DNA from: an uncultured Victivallales bacterium
GTDB lineage: Bacteria; Verrucomicrobiota; Lentisphaeria; Victivallales; UBA1829
Reading direction: 5' to 3'
NCBI GenBank assembly: GCA_944390735.1
Contig: CALXRL010000059.1
Span: forward strand, 1 to 64,000
DNA length: 64,000 nt
Under the pieces are notes generated by a model. That model was not told where the DNA came from. It worked only from the letters and a program-made list of their open reading frames with translations, and searched no databases. The first letter of the stretch is position 1, and every line of letters begins with the position of its first letter. A program made the translations under genes and the position numbers. Of this stretch, positions 34,313-43,004 are shown one piece after another.

Positions 34313-35056
34313 ATGCGGGGTGATTTTTCCAAAGGAGCCGGATATCTGCTGAAGGGGATTGTGTATTTTTACCGGACGCCTTCCCTCTGGAGCTGCGCGC
34401 TGATTCCGTTTCTGATGACGCTTCTTCTGTATGGTGTGCTGTTTCTGGCGGCGGTGCGGTATGGGATTCCGTTCTGTCTGGATTTGCTTCCGGATCCGGA
34501 AGGGCACGGGGTCTGGGGGCGGTGGCTGCTGTATCCGCTTCGCTTTCTGACGGCGCTCTCCTGCTGGCTGGGAATGGCGCTGACGGCGATTCTGACTTTG
34601 AGTTCGGTGTATGAGCTTCTCGGGGGACCTTTTTTTGACGGGATGGTGGTGCGGATGGAGCGGGAGAAATATGCAAGGAACGCGCTTCCGCTTCCGTTCC
34701 GGAGAAATCTGATGGTTACGTTTCAGAGCGCGGTCTTTTCCCTGATGACGCTGGCGCTGGCCGTGGGATTTTTTTTCTTTTCCCTGCTTCTTCCGCTGGT
34801 CGGACCCGTGCTGATGGGAGTGGTGGTCGGATACCGGACGGCGCTGACCTGTCTGTTTTCCTCCGGATTCAACCGGATGCTCGGAGTCCGGGAGATCCAG
34901 GCGCTTGCGGGCAGGCGCAGGGTTCTGGTGCTCGGGTTCGGAGTGACGGCGTATCTGCTTCTGATGATTCCGCTGATTTCGGTTTTTCTGATTCCGGGTT
35001 TTGTGGTCTCCGGGATTCTGCTGTACAACGAGGAGCTGGAGAAGAGGGCGGAGTAG
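34313..35056 (+). CDS. EI24/CysZ-family integral membrane protein
   Basis: 247 aa. It has four to five long hydrophobic segments (about 22-48, 70-100, 135-170, 200-235). The opening FSKGAGYLLKGIVYFYRTPS with LWSCALIPFLM and the end LISVFLIPGFVVSGILLYNE match EI24-domain proteins, which include the sulfate transporter CysZ. Transport of sulfate cannot be claimed here, as no cysteine-pathway genes are adjacent. It is the last gene of the tsaD operon and ends at a strong hairpin shared with the convergent gene. Confidence 0.8.
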   Translation: MRGDFSKGAGYLLKGIVYFYRTPSLWSCALIPFLMTLLLYGVLFLAAVRYGIPFCLDLLPDPEGHGVWGRWLLYPLRFLTALSCWLGMALTAILTLSSVYELLGGPFFDGMVVRMEREKYARNALPLPFRRNLMVTFQSAVFSLMTLALAVGFFFFSLLLPLVGPVLMGVVVGYRTALTCLFSSGFNRMLGVREIQALAGRRRVLVLGFGVTAYLLLMIPLISVFLIPGFVVSGILLYNEELEKRAE

Positions 35057-35083
35057 GAAAGACGGGCGCCGATCATAGGAAAA

Positions 35084-35120
35084 CGGCCGGAGAAAAGAAA
35101 AGACGCTTTTTCTCCGGCCG
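35084..35120. terminator. Bidirectional terminator hairpin
   Basis: A 13-bp perfect stem (CGGCCGGAGAAAA at 35084-35096 with TTTTCTCCGGCCG at 35108-35120) lies between convergent genes ending at 35056 and 35128. On the minus strand it is followed by TTTTCC, so it terminates best in that direction. Confidence 0.75.
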
Positions 35121-35127
35121 CGGATCT

Positions 35128-37230
35128 TCAGAGGAATCCGTCGTTGTCGAAGGCGATTTCCGGGAGGCTTCCATCCTCCTTGTAGAGGACATGGCAGCAG
35201 TAGGGAACGCCGTCGGCCCCGGTGAAGCGAATGGTCCGTCGGAGACCGTCGGAGACCACGCTTCCGTCCAGGCGCGGCATCGCATCGAAGGTGGTGTCGG
35301 CGGAAACGGCGAAGACGACATCGAAGAGAATCTCGCCCGGCATCCATCGGCGTGATCCGGTCTCGACGGTTGCGGCGATGAGATCGGCATACAGCGAATC
35401 CATTTCCGGCGGGGTGTCCTTCCGGAGACAGATGTTGCGGTCGGCCGAGCGGACGATTTTCAGCGATTCGCCTCCGGAGAGAAGGCGGACCGTCAGACAG
35501 TTGTCGATGTTCAACGCCCTTGAACGGGTGTCAATCACTTCCCCCTTGCCCTCCGGCATGGTCAGGACGGCGTCGAACTCTTCGGAACGGAAATGGCGGC
35601 GGAAGCCGTTGAAGACATCGTTGGGAAGTTCGAGATTCAGGCTCAGAACCCGATGAAGCGTTGCCTCTTTTTTCATGACGCACCGTTCCGCGACGAGCAG
35701 GGTCTTTCCGTCCGGAAGAGCCGCCGATGCACTCTGATGTTCCGCGATGAGATAGCGTTCTTCGCCTTCCCCCATGGGGAGACGTTCGACCAGTCCGGCA
35801 GATCCCGTGTAGAAGAAGCCGCCGGGGAAGGTTTTCTGTTCGCCTTTTCGGAAGTCGGCGGCGATGTTGTTTCCGGTCAGGACTCCGTTCAGATTTCCCT
35901 GCCACTCCGCCATGTCGCTGCGGTTCAGGGGGACGCAGAGTCCGGTGGGGCCCTGGGCTCCGGCTTTCACCCAGGAGCGGACGGTGCTGCCGGTGCGGAT
36001 CATGGCGGCGTCATGGAAATCGTCCTCCCAGACCGCCGGTTTCCGGTCCGGAAGCTCCGCCGGCTGCGGCAGAGTGAATTTGCGCCGCCAGTAGGCGCCG
36101 TAGGAGAGGGAGAGAATGTGGTCCGATTCCAGACGGCAGAAATAATAGTAGCTGATTTTTCCGAGCTTGTCCAGACGTCTGGTATAGCAGGCTCCGTCGC
36201 CGTTGTCGTCCATTTCGCGCCGGACGATGTTAAGCCAGTTCTGTTCAAAGCGGGCGGCGTCGCGATCATGGAAGACGTCGGCGGCCATCAGCCACATGGG
36301 GATTGCGTAGCACTGGCAGTAGGTGTAGCGGGCCCGGGTGTCGCCGCCGATCCGGAGAAGGCGGCCGTCGGGGAAGATAAAATGTTTCACGACCTTCCAG
36401 AGATCCTCCGCGTGAAGATACAGCTCCGGCGGCGCCTCCTGACCGAGCTCCTTGAAGTTGAAGTGAAGCATCGCCAGATTCGAAAGGCAGATCACCATGT
36501 ACCCGACATTCAGATAACCGTGATGATCCAGCGAATAGTTCGGCGTGAAGTTGAATCCGACGTGCCATTCCCGCAGGGGTTTTCCCCGGAAGAGTCGTTC
36601 CGATGCGGCATCCAGCGGATGTGAGATTCCGTTCAGCAGGAACGAGGCGGCTTTTTCCAGATACTCCTCCCGCCGCGGCAGATCGGGATAATCCATGGCG
36701 GTCCGCAGAAGGAATCCGCCGTTCCAGATGTTGGACTCCGGTTTGTTCTGTCCGGTGCCTGCGACCATGGAGGCGACTACCGGATACTCCTTCAGCAGCC
36801 AGTCGGATTCGGAAATGCGGAAGTTGCGGTAGCGTTCCCTGTCCTCGTCGGTGAGACAGGGCTGAAGCGCGTTCACTCCGTGCGTCATGCGTTCGGCGCC
36901 CAGGACGCTGATCCAGTGATGTCCCCAGGATTTGCCGTCGGTTGCGGGAATGCAGCCGGTCCGATGTGTTTTCATGGCGTAGCGGAAGAGGGCAAGCGCA
37001 TATTCCCGCACCTCCTCGCGCGAGAGCACCGGGGAGAATTTTTCAAAATCGGGGTCCGCCGCCATCACGGCAAGCGCGGCACAGACATTCATATTGCTCT
37101 GCACGGGCCAGTGGGCGCTTTCTCCGGTTCCGTACCAGGTGCCGTTTGCGTTCTGACGGAGAAATTTCGGCAGGACGTTCAGCCACGGAATCATCCGTTC
37201 CAGATAGTCGTTCGAGTGAAATGCGGTCAT
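35128..37230 (-). CDS. Putative cytoplasmic polysaccharide-degrading enzyme with alpha/alpha-toroid fold (heparinase-like)
   Basis: 700 aa, no signal peptide. The N-terminal half (about 1-400) is helical with repeated hydrophobic pairs, as in alpha/alpha toroids: WPVQSNMNVCAALAVMAA, NIWNGGFLLRTAMDYPDL and YSLDHHGYLNVGYMVICLSN. The C-terminal half is beta-rich (about 400-700), as in heparinase II/III-type lyases. The ATG at 37230 follows AAGGAG at good spacing; an earlier in-frame ATG at 37269 adds a basic stretch unlike the rest. It is divergent from the PocR-AraC regulator at 37379, its likely activator. The exact substrate and family are unknown. Confidence 0.72.
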   Translation of the reverse strand: MTAFHSNDYLERMIPWLNVLPKFLRQNANGTWYGTGESAHWPVQSNMNVCAALAVMAADPDFEKFSPVLSREEVREYALALFRYAMKTHRTGCIPATDGKSWGHHWISVLGAERMTHGVNALQPCLTDEDRERYRNFRISESDWLLKEYPVVASMVAGTGQNKPESNIWNGGFLLRTAMDYPDLPRREEYLEKAASFLLNGISHPLDAASERLFRGKPLREWHVGFNFTPNYSLDHHGYLNVGYMVICLSNLAMLHFNFKELGQEAPPELYLHAEDLWKVVKHFIFPDGRLLRIGGDTRARYTYCQCYAIPMWLMAADVFHDRDAARFEQNWLNIVRREMDDNGDGACYTRRLDKLGKISYYYFCRLESDHILSLSYGAYWRRKFTLPQPAELPDRKPAVWEDDFHDAAMIRTGSTVRSWVKAGAQGPTGLCVPLNRSDMAEWQGNLNGVLTGNNIAADFRKGEQKTFPGGFFYTGSAGLVERLPMGEGEERYLIAEHQSASAALPDGKTLLVAERCVMKKEATLHRVLSLNLELPNDVFNGFRRHFRSEEFDAVLTMPEGKGEVIDTRSRALNIDNCLTVRLLSGGESLKIVRSADRNICLRKDTPPEMDSLYADLIAATVETGSRRWMPGEILFDVVFAVSADTTFDAMPRLDGSVVSDGLRRTIRFTGADGVPYCCHVLYKEDGSLPEIAFDNDGFL

Positions 37231-37378
37231 GGAGCTTCTCCTTTTGTGTTTCCGGGTTCTTTCTGTCAATGTACCGTTTTTTTTGCGTTTTGGAATGGCA
37301 TTTTATTGGATTTTCATATATATTCCTATTGTTTTTTCATGTCAAAGTGTATGAAGAAAACGCAAAAGAGGGGCCGCC

Positions 37379-38227
37379 ATGGAGGAGTTGGATCTGCCGG
37401 AAGAGAGTCTGCGGATGCTGGAATCGCGGATCGGAATGAGGATCACGATCATCGACAACGACGGGATCTTCAATTGCAAGCAGCGGCGCAGGGTGTTTTC
37501 GGAGGAGCGGGCGTCGCACAAGAAAAATCCGGTCTGTCTCTGCGGTTTTTCTGAGAAATGTATTGCGCATTGCCGCTATGCGATGAACCGGAAATGTCTG
37601 GAGAGCGATTCCGCGTTTTTCTCCTCCTGCTGGAAAGGAATCTGCCAGATTGTGGTTCCGCTGACCTTTGCCTCGGTGCATTACGGGATGCTTTACGCGG
37701 GAACGTTTCGTTCTTCAGAACGAACTCCGCCTGAAGGACTTCCGGAGGAATTTCATCTTCTTTACCGGTCGCTTCCCCTTCCGGAGGAGGTGGAGGCGGA
37801 GAAACTGCTCCCGCTTCTGCGGATCTATGCCGACGGCATCATCTCTTATCTGCGGCGGGAGAATATTGTCAACGACAGTTACGATTTGCGGAGCGCCGTT
37901 ATTTCGGATTTTCTGCATCGGAATCTGGAGCGTTCCATCGGGCTTCCGGATCTGGCGGAGGAGCTCGGGCTTTCGGAGTCGCATACGAGTGTTCTGGTGA
38001 AGCGTCTGTTCGGCAGACCTTTTTCGGAGTATCTGGCGCAGCGGCGCATTGAGCGCGCCTGCCGCTATCTCTCTTCGACGGATCTGAATCTTGAGGAGAC
38101 GGCGAAGCTCTGCGGTTTTTCCAGCGCCTTCCATCTGAGCAAAGTGTTCAAGCGCATCAAAGGGATTCCCCCGAGCCGGTTCCGGGGGCGCTATCGGACC
38201 GGGCTCCTCCGGGAAGATGCGGAATAA
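37379..38227 (+). CDS. AraC-family regulator with PocR-like sensor domain
   Basis: 282 aa. The N-terminal about 130 residues have the Cys-rich PocR ligand-domain pattern: VCLCGFSEKCIAHCRYAMN, then SSCWKGICQIVVPLTFA and YGMLYAGTF. The C-terminal AraC domain (about 180-275) has two helix-turn-helices (IGLPDLAEELGLSESHTSVL; LNLEETAKLCGFSSAFHLSK). PocR domains bind small hydrocarbon-derived ligands in known cases (1,2-propanediol for PocR). Here it faces a heparinase-like gene across 148 nt and is its probable regulator. Propanediol-type fermentation products of deoxy-sugars are a possible signal, which is inference. Confidence 0.88.
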   Translation: MEELDLPEESLRMLESRIGMRITIIDNDGIFNCKQRRRVFSEERASHKKNPVCLCGFSEKCIAHCRYAMNRKCLESDSAFFSSCWKGICQIVVPLTFASVHYGMLYAGTFRSSERTPPEGLPEEFHLLYRSLPLPEEVEAEKLLPLLRIYADGIISYLRRENIVNDSYDLRSAVISDFLHRNLERSIGLPDLAEELGLSESHTSVLVKRLFGRPFSEYLAQRRIERACRYLSSTDLNLEETAKLCGFSSAFHLSKVFKRIKGIPPSRFRGRYRTGLLREDAE

Positions 38228-38229
38228 GC

Positions 38230-38254
38230 CGGAAAAACGTCTGCTGTTTTTCCG
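38230..38254. terminator. Hairpin between convergent AraC and GH10 genes
   Basis: CGGAAAAAC (38230-38238) and GTTTTTCCG (38246-38254) form a 9-bp stem with a 7-nt loop right after the AraC stop; its T-rich arm suits termination of the plus strand. Confidence 0.6.
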
Positions 38255-38356
38255 TCGCGGGGAGGGAGGGGGCGTCACTTCCGGCGGTCGGCGCGGATCG
38301 CTCCTTTTCTCCCTCCTTTCCGGAATCTCCCGGAAGAATGTTCGGTGTGCCGGTTT

Positions 38357-39676
38357 TCAGTTCAGGAAGATGCGGAACATGTTGTCGCTGTCCCTGCTCA
38401 GGAAAATCTCTCTGGAGAAGGTGCCGTCCTCGGTTTCGATTTCGGCCTGGTATTTCCCGTAGAAGCCGTGGAAGACGTTTTCCGCTTCTTCCTGATAATC
38501 GAGAGCGGTTTCCGTGTGCCACTCTTTTTTGATGAGACGTTCGAGAACCCGGTACGCCGGTTTGGGCGAGAAGTCATAGTTGACAAGACCGGCGCGCAGA
38601 GAGTTCTCCCCATCCTCGCTTCCGAGGGGGGCATACGCGGCGGTTCCGTCGACCAGATTCCACCAGACAATCGAGTTGGTTGCGGGATGACTGAACCAGA
38701 GACGGTAAAGTTTTTCCGTGACGAACTCCTGGAAGGCGTCGCCGTCACCGAGATCGCGGCGGCTGATGATGCTGACCTCCGAGAAGTTCACGGGAATGTT
38801 CAGCTTGGCGTACTGATCCAGACATCGGTAAAGCTGACGCGGATTCAGGAAGAATTTGGCCTGATCCAGAAGCCAGCTGAACATATGGAACTGAAGTCCC
38901 AGCCCCCCGACGCGGCAGCCGTGCTCCTGAAGCGTTTTCACGAGCAGGTAGACCGGCGAGTAATCGCCGTTGTCGAGCCACCACTTGTTGTCGTCGTTGT
39001 ACAGAAGCGTGGAAAGCGGAAGGTGGCGCTCCGCCATTTTGAACACCTCTTCGACATGGTTGTCGGGAAACGCCGGACCGTTGAAGCCGCGCTGAATGGG
39101 ATGACGCGACTGCGCTTCGTTGACCGTGTCCCAGATCGGAATGTCGTTCCCGTAGCGCTCCGCGATTTCGCGGATTCGGCGATCCAGGCGCTTCATCATT
39201 TCCGTGTAGGTTTTCGGTGCCCACTCCGGGACAAATCCCTGCCAGCAGAGCGGATGACCCTTCGGGGTGATTGCGTTCCGTTTGCAGAATGCGACCACCT
39301 CGTCCGGGGGAGGCCGCCGGTAGATCGGTGCGCTGCCGGAGGCAAAGCGCGGATGACCGTCCTCCACTTCCAGATCCGACCAGTAGAACGGAACAACCGC
39401 TTCGTTGAACAGACCGGCAAACATCTCCTCATAGCGTCGATTCTGTTCCTCTTCCGGGAACTGATTGAGCATGAACGCGTTGCATCCGAAGAGATACTCG
39501 TGAGACTTCTGTTTCAGCCGGATGGACGCCTGTTTCACCATTGATCCGTCCGCCTTCCGCAGTTCGATGCGTCCAAAGCCTTTTCGGTACATTTCGGTTC
39601 CGGTTTTGATCCGGAATTCGATTTCCGGGTCCTCTTTCCGGAGCCATTGACTCAGTGTTGCCGCCAGTTCATTCAT
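38357..39676 (-). CDS. GH10-family glycosidase (endo-beta-1,4-xylanase-like), cytoplasmic
   Basis: 439 aa without signal peptide. GH10 hallmarks are all visible: FGCNAF near 63-68, PKGHPLCWQG (138-147), acid/base Glu187 in WDTVNEAQ (182-189), LGLQFHMFSW, nucleophile Glu300 in VNFSEVS, and VWWNLVDG. GH10 enzymes cleave xylan or small xylo-oligosaccharides with retention. Lack of a signal suggests intracellular hydrolysis of imported oligosaccharides. It follows the IclR-type regulator by 14 nt on the same strand. An RBS (AAGGGA) precedes the ATG. Confidence 0.92.
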   Translation of the reverse strand: MNELAATLSQWLRKEDPEIEFRIKTGTEMYRKGFGRIELRKADGSMVKQASIRLKQKSHEYLFGCNAFMLNQFPEEEQNRRYEEMFAGLFNEAVVPFYWSDLEVEDGHPRFASGSAPIYRRPPPDEVVAFCKRNAITPKGHPLCWQGFVPEWAPKTYTEMMKRLDRRIREIAERYGNDIPIWDTVNEAQSRHPIQRGFNGPAFPDNHVEEVFKMAERHLPLSTLLYNDDNKWWLDNGDYSPVYLLVKTLQEHGCRVGGLGLQFHMFSWLLDQAKFFLNPRQLYRCLDQYAKLNIPVNFSEVSIISRRDLGDGDAFQEFVTEKLYRLWFSHPATNSIVWWNLVDGTAAYAPLGSEDGENSLRAGLVNYDFSPKPAYRVLERLIKKEWHTETALDYQEEAENVFHGFYGKYQAEIETEDGTFSREIFLSRDSDNMFRIFLN

Positions 39677-39690
39677 GAGACATTCCCTTT

Positions 39691-40455
39691 TTATAAATTG
39701 GTTTGTATGGAAACTGCGGTCTCCCGCAGCGTTTCTGCCAGAACGTTTCTTTTGGTGTCATCCACCCGGAAGGCGGGGGCATAGACTCCGAGCGCGGCTG
39801 CGAACCGTTTGCCGGAATCGAACACGGGAACGGCCAGCGCATAGAAGTTTCCGGTGTCGGGCGCTTCGCAGTATCCCTGCTGACGGATGGTTTCCAGTTC
39901 CGCCTCCATTGCGAGTCGGTTCCCATGGGCTTCCGGCCAGTGGTTTTCCGGCGGCATGCCGTTCAGGGCAATGAAATGCTCCCGCTCGGCCGGAGATGTG
40001 CAGGCCAGAAGCAGACGGGTGGTCACGCGCGCATAGTTGTATTTCTGTTCGCATTCCACGGCTTCCGGATTCACGGTGATGATCGAATTCCCGGAAACCG
40101 AGGCGACAATCAGGCGCTGTCCGTTGAAAAGAGTGGTCAGAATGAACGATTCCCCCGTTTTTTCCGCCGCCTGTTTCAGAAAGAGCAGGGAGCGTTCCCG
40201 GAGCTGTCCGGCAAATCGGCCCGCTTTGGAGAGCATCGTGCACTTTTCTCCGGCACAGTAGACGCCCCGTGCTGTCCGCCGGATGTATCCGCAATATTCC
40301 AATGTCTGCATCATATTGCGCGCCGTGGTCTTCTGCATTCCGAATTTCCTTGCAATATCCGCCAGTTCCGTTCCTTCGGAAATCATGGAACAGCCAAGCA
40401 CGTATTCCAGAATCGAAAACGCTTTCGCCACCGATTGAATTGCCGGTTTATTCAT
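39691..40455 (-). CDS. IclR-family transcriptional regulator
   Basis: 254 aa. The N-terminal winged helix-turn-helix (about 5-65: AIQSVAKAFSILEYVLGC; ELADIARKFGMQKTTARNMM) is followed by an IclR GAF-like effector domain (about 80-250), including VASVSGNSIITVNPE, TTRLLLACTSPAERE and FYALAVPVFDSGKRFAAALG. It is co-transcribed with the GH10 gene and probably controls it. A 15-bp perfect palindrome sits 20 nt before the start codon, as expected for IclR-type autoregulation. Confidence 0.93.
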   Translation of the reverse strand: MNKPAIQSVAKAFSILEYVLGCSMISEGTELADIARKFGMQKTTARNMMQTLEYCGYIRRTARGVYCAGEKCTMLSKAGRFAGQLRERSLLFLKQAAEKTGESFILTTLFNGQRLIVASVSGNSIITVNPEAVECEQKYNYARVTTRLLLACTSPAEREHFIALNGMPPENHWPEAHGNRLAMEAELETIRQQGYCEAPDTGNFYALAVPVFDSGKRFAAALGVYAPAFRVDDTKRNVLAETLRETAVSIQTNL

Positions 40456-40475
40456 TATTATTATCCTCTGTTCAT

Positions 40476-40490
40476 TACTATTGAATAGTA
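40476..40490. promoter_or_regulatory. Perfect 15-bp palindrome, putative IclR operator
   Basis: TACTATTGAATAGTA: 7-bp arms around a central G, 20 nt upstream of the IclR start codon and thus near its promoter. Confidence 0.65.
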
Positions 40491-40608
40491 TACCTCAGGA
40501 TTTTTCCTTTGTCAAACGCGCTGGAAAAGATTTCAGCATTTTTCCGGGGGAGGGGAAGGGAAAAGAGACGTGATTTTCGGGATTTTGCCGGATTGACGGG
40601 TTGCAACG

Positions 40609-40638
40609 TGTGCAGGAAGTGATACATTTTCCTACACA
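40609..40638. promoter_or_regulatory. Inverted repeat upstream of the SGNH gene
   Basis: TGTGCAGGAA (40609-40618) and TTCCTACACA (40629-40638) are inverted with one mismatch and a 10-nt spacer. The right arm overlaps a possible -10 region (TACATT), about 50 nt before the start codon, so it may be an operator. Confidence 0.45.
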
Positions 40639-40686
40639 ACAGAACCGGACGGGGTCCGGAACATACAAGGAGACGGGAGGCAGTCA

Positions 40687-41886
40687 ATGCAAAAGAAGAA
40701 GACGGGCATTTGCGGATTGGGCGAGTTTGACCGGCGCGCGAAGCGGGGAGATGCGCTGACGGTCGTGTTTTTCGGCGGGTCCCTGACATGGGGGGCGAAC
40801 GCATCCGATCCGAACCGGACAAGTTATCGGGCGCTGATCGGGGAGAGATTCCGGACGGAATATCCGCGCGCCCGCTGGAAATTTGTCGATGCGGCGATCG
40901 GCGGAACCGGTTCCCAGCTCGGTGTTTATCGTGTGGAGCGGGATGTTCTTCGTTTTGAACCGGATCTGGTCATTCTTGATTTTTCGCTGAACGACAATAT
41001 GATGACGGATACGGAAGAGACCCTCTGTTCGTATGAATCCATCGTCCGGAGGCTTCTTGCCGAGGGGAGATGCCCGGTGATTCCGGTGTTTCTTGCCTCC
41101 CGGGAGTATGCCACGCTTCCGGATCTGAAGGTGCTGAAACGCAGGACGCTCCATTTGAAACTGGCAAAATACTACAATCTGGCCGTCGGCGATGTGGTGA
41201 AGGGAATGAATGATCGTTACCGGAAGGGCCGCCTGAATCCTGACGAGGCGTGGCCGCCGGAACTTTTCGACAATTGTCATCCGCATGACTTCGGGTATTC
41301 CATCTATGCGGATTTCGTCTGGAAGGGCTATCAGGAGGGGGTCGAGAAGGATCTGGTTCCGGTTCTGCCGGAGAAGGAGCTGAATCCGCCGCTTTACCGT
41401 CATGTGCTGCGGTGGCGCATTCCGGATCGGAAGCCGCTGCCGGAGGGCTGGCGGTCCGGTCTGCCGGAGACGCGCGCCGGCACGTTTGATTTCCTCTCCT
41501 CCCGCTGGCTCGACAAGGTGGCGATTGCGGAGAACTGCGTCCGGAAGGGATTTGACAAATTCGAGTGGAAAGGCAACGTTCCTGCCAGCCTGAAGGTCCG
41601 GTTCCGCGGAAGCAATGTCCTGCTGTTCGGGGAGTCGACGATCTTTTCCGGAAAGCTGCTGGTGAAGATCGACGGCAGGAAAGTCACGGAAATCGACGCG
41701 GCGAAATTCGGAACCATCTTTACGCCGTCCGCGTACCTGAACGCCCCGGTCGCCAGCGGACTGGATCCGGAAAAGGAACATACGCTGGAACTGATTCCGA
41801 AGCTCTCGAAGACGAAGCCGCAGCAGATTCATCTGGAGAGCATCTGCGTTTCCGGTCCGGGCGCGGTGGAGGTTCGTCCCTTCTGA
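40687..41886 (+). CDS. SGNH/GDSL-family hydrolase (probable carbohydrate esterase)
   Basis: 399 aa, no signal peptide. SGNH blocks: VVFFGGSLTWG (Ser32), GGTGSQLG (Gly block), LDFSLNDNMM (Asn102) and FDNCHPHDFGY (Asp195/His198). A C-terminal beta domain (about 270-399; SLKVRFRGSNVLLFGESTIF) is typical of bacterial acetyl-xylan-esterase-like SGNH proteins. It probably deacylates oligosaccharides in the cytoplasm. RBS GGAGG. It is transcribed away from the IclR-GH10 unit and may share its xylan-related role, but the link is only positional. Confidence 0.87.
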   Translation: MQKKKTGICGLGEFDRRAKRGDALTVVFFGGSLTWGANASDPNRTSYRALIGERFRTEYPRARWKFVDAAIGGTGSQLGVYRVERDVLRFEPDLVILDFSLNDNMMTDTEETLCSYESIVRRLLAEGRCPVIPVFLASREYATLPDLKVLKRRTLHLKLAKYYNLAVGDVVKGMNDRYRKGRLNPDEAWPPELFDNCHPHDFGYSIYADFVWKGYQEGVEKDLVPVLPEKELNPPLYRHVLRWRIPDRKPLPEGWRSGLPETRAGTFDFLSSRWLDKVAIAENCVRKGFDKFEWKGNVPASLKVRFRGSNVLLFGESTIFSGKLLVKIDGRKVTEIDAAKFGTIFTPSAYLNAPVASGLDPEKEHTLELIPKLSKTKPQQIHLESICVSGPGAVEVRPF

Positions 41887-41942
41887 GATCCGGGGGGGGG
41901 AGCGGGTGGAGCTTCCGCGGCAAAGAGGCACGGAGGGGCCTG

Positions 41943-43004
41943 TTAATCGGGAATCCGGCAGAAGACCTGTCCATGAAGATTGCGTCCCCGGTCGAGGGCC
42001 GGTTTGACGCCGTTCTGCCAGGAGAGGTCGAGCAGAGGAATGCCGCGGTCGATGGTGTACTGGAAAATGCGCTCCATATCGTTGTATTCGGGCTGGGAAA
42101 GCTGAACTCCGGTGAGGGAGGGAATGGTGGCGAGAAGATCAATGTAGTGATCTCCCCTGCCGCAGAAATGAACGACTCCTCCGCCGAATTCATCCAGAAG
42201 AAGACGGTCGAACGGGAGGGCGAATTCCCGGTACATCTCCGGCGAAAGGTTCATGGCGGAGTCGTCCCGCAGAACGAGAGTTCCTGCGTATCCCCAGCCC
42301 CAGTGCGCGCAGAACCGGCCGGGAACGGGCGGCAGGATCTCCTCCCAGCGGTGCATGAACTTCCGATAGGTTTCGGTGACCAGTGCAAGGAAGGCCCTGA
42401 CCAGATCGGGATGGTCATAAAATTCCAGGAACAGGCCGCTGCCCCAGACCATTTCCGCAACGTCGAGCGGACCCTGAAGATCGGGATGGTAGAACCGGAC
42501 ATAGTTCCGGATATTCGGATAGGGCTCCAGCTGTTCGAGAATATACTCGGCGGTCTGGAAGACCTTCGGTCCCCAGCCTCGGTTCAGAGGAGGGACTCCT
42601 GCGTCCAGAAGGCGGCGGATGCCGTCGGTTCCGTCCGGCAGGGGATGGGAGGCGGGAAGCGTGTCATGCTGATCGTCCAGATAGAAAATCTCGACCCCGA
42701 AGAGCGAGGGAAGAATGGTGGTGCTGTAATTGCAGCGGATGTTGAGCACATTTCCGTTCCCCTCGGCGAGAGCGGCGGAGGCGTCCGCCAGTTCGCGCAG
42801 AAGCATGAGTTCCGGGTCCTGAAGAGCATGGTTGACGGGGATCTTCGGCCATTCGATTCCCGGCGGCGCTTTCCGTGCGCGCTTCGGATGAAAAAACGTA
42901 TCCGGGCAGGCGCCGGAAAGAAAACGGCGCCATTCCGTTTCCAGGGGGTCTTCGATATCGGGATCCAGTCGGTTTTCCAGGTCGTCAAGATATGGTTTCA
43001 GCAT
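41943..43004 (-). CDS. Uroporphyrinogen decarboxylase (URO-D) superfamily protein
   Basis: 353 aa. It resembles the URO-D/MtaA/CmuA TIM-barrel family, not HemE: FLEFYDHPDLVRAFLALVTE, FCAHWGWGYAGTLVLRDDS, SPEMYREFALPFDRLLLDEF, GGGVVHFCGRGDHYIDLLAT and GVQLSQPEYND. The HFCGRG segment (metal- or cofactor-site region in methyltransferase relatives) is present. Such proteins are frequent near glycan catabolic genes in PVC and Firmicutes genomes and are mostly uncharacterised; methyl transfer or demethylation is possible. It is convergent with the SGNH gene and has AAGGAG as RBS. Confidence 0.85.
   Translation of the reverse strand: MLKPYLDDLENRLDPDIEDPLETEWRRFLSGACPDTFFHPKRARKAPPGIEWPKIPVNHALQDPELMLLRELADASAALAEGNGNVLNIRCNYSTTILPSLFGVEIFYLDDQHDTLPASHPLPDGTDGIRRLLDAGVPPLNRGWGPKVFQTAEYILEQLEPYPNIRNYVRFYHPDLQGPLDVAEMVWGSGLFLEFYDHPDLVRAFLALVTETYRKFMHRWEEILPPVPGRFCAHWGWGYAGTLVLRDDSAMNLSPEMYREFALPFDRLLLDEFGGGVVHFCGRGDHYIDLLATIPSLTGVQLSQPEYNDMERIFQYTIDRGIPLLDLSWQNGVKPALDRGRNLHGQVFCRIPD

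Noticed and set aside
41943..43004. hemE (uroporphyrinogen decarboxylase proper)
   Set aside because: The overall fold pattern fits the family, but the N-terminal HemE signature is missing and no haem genes are nearby.
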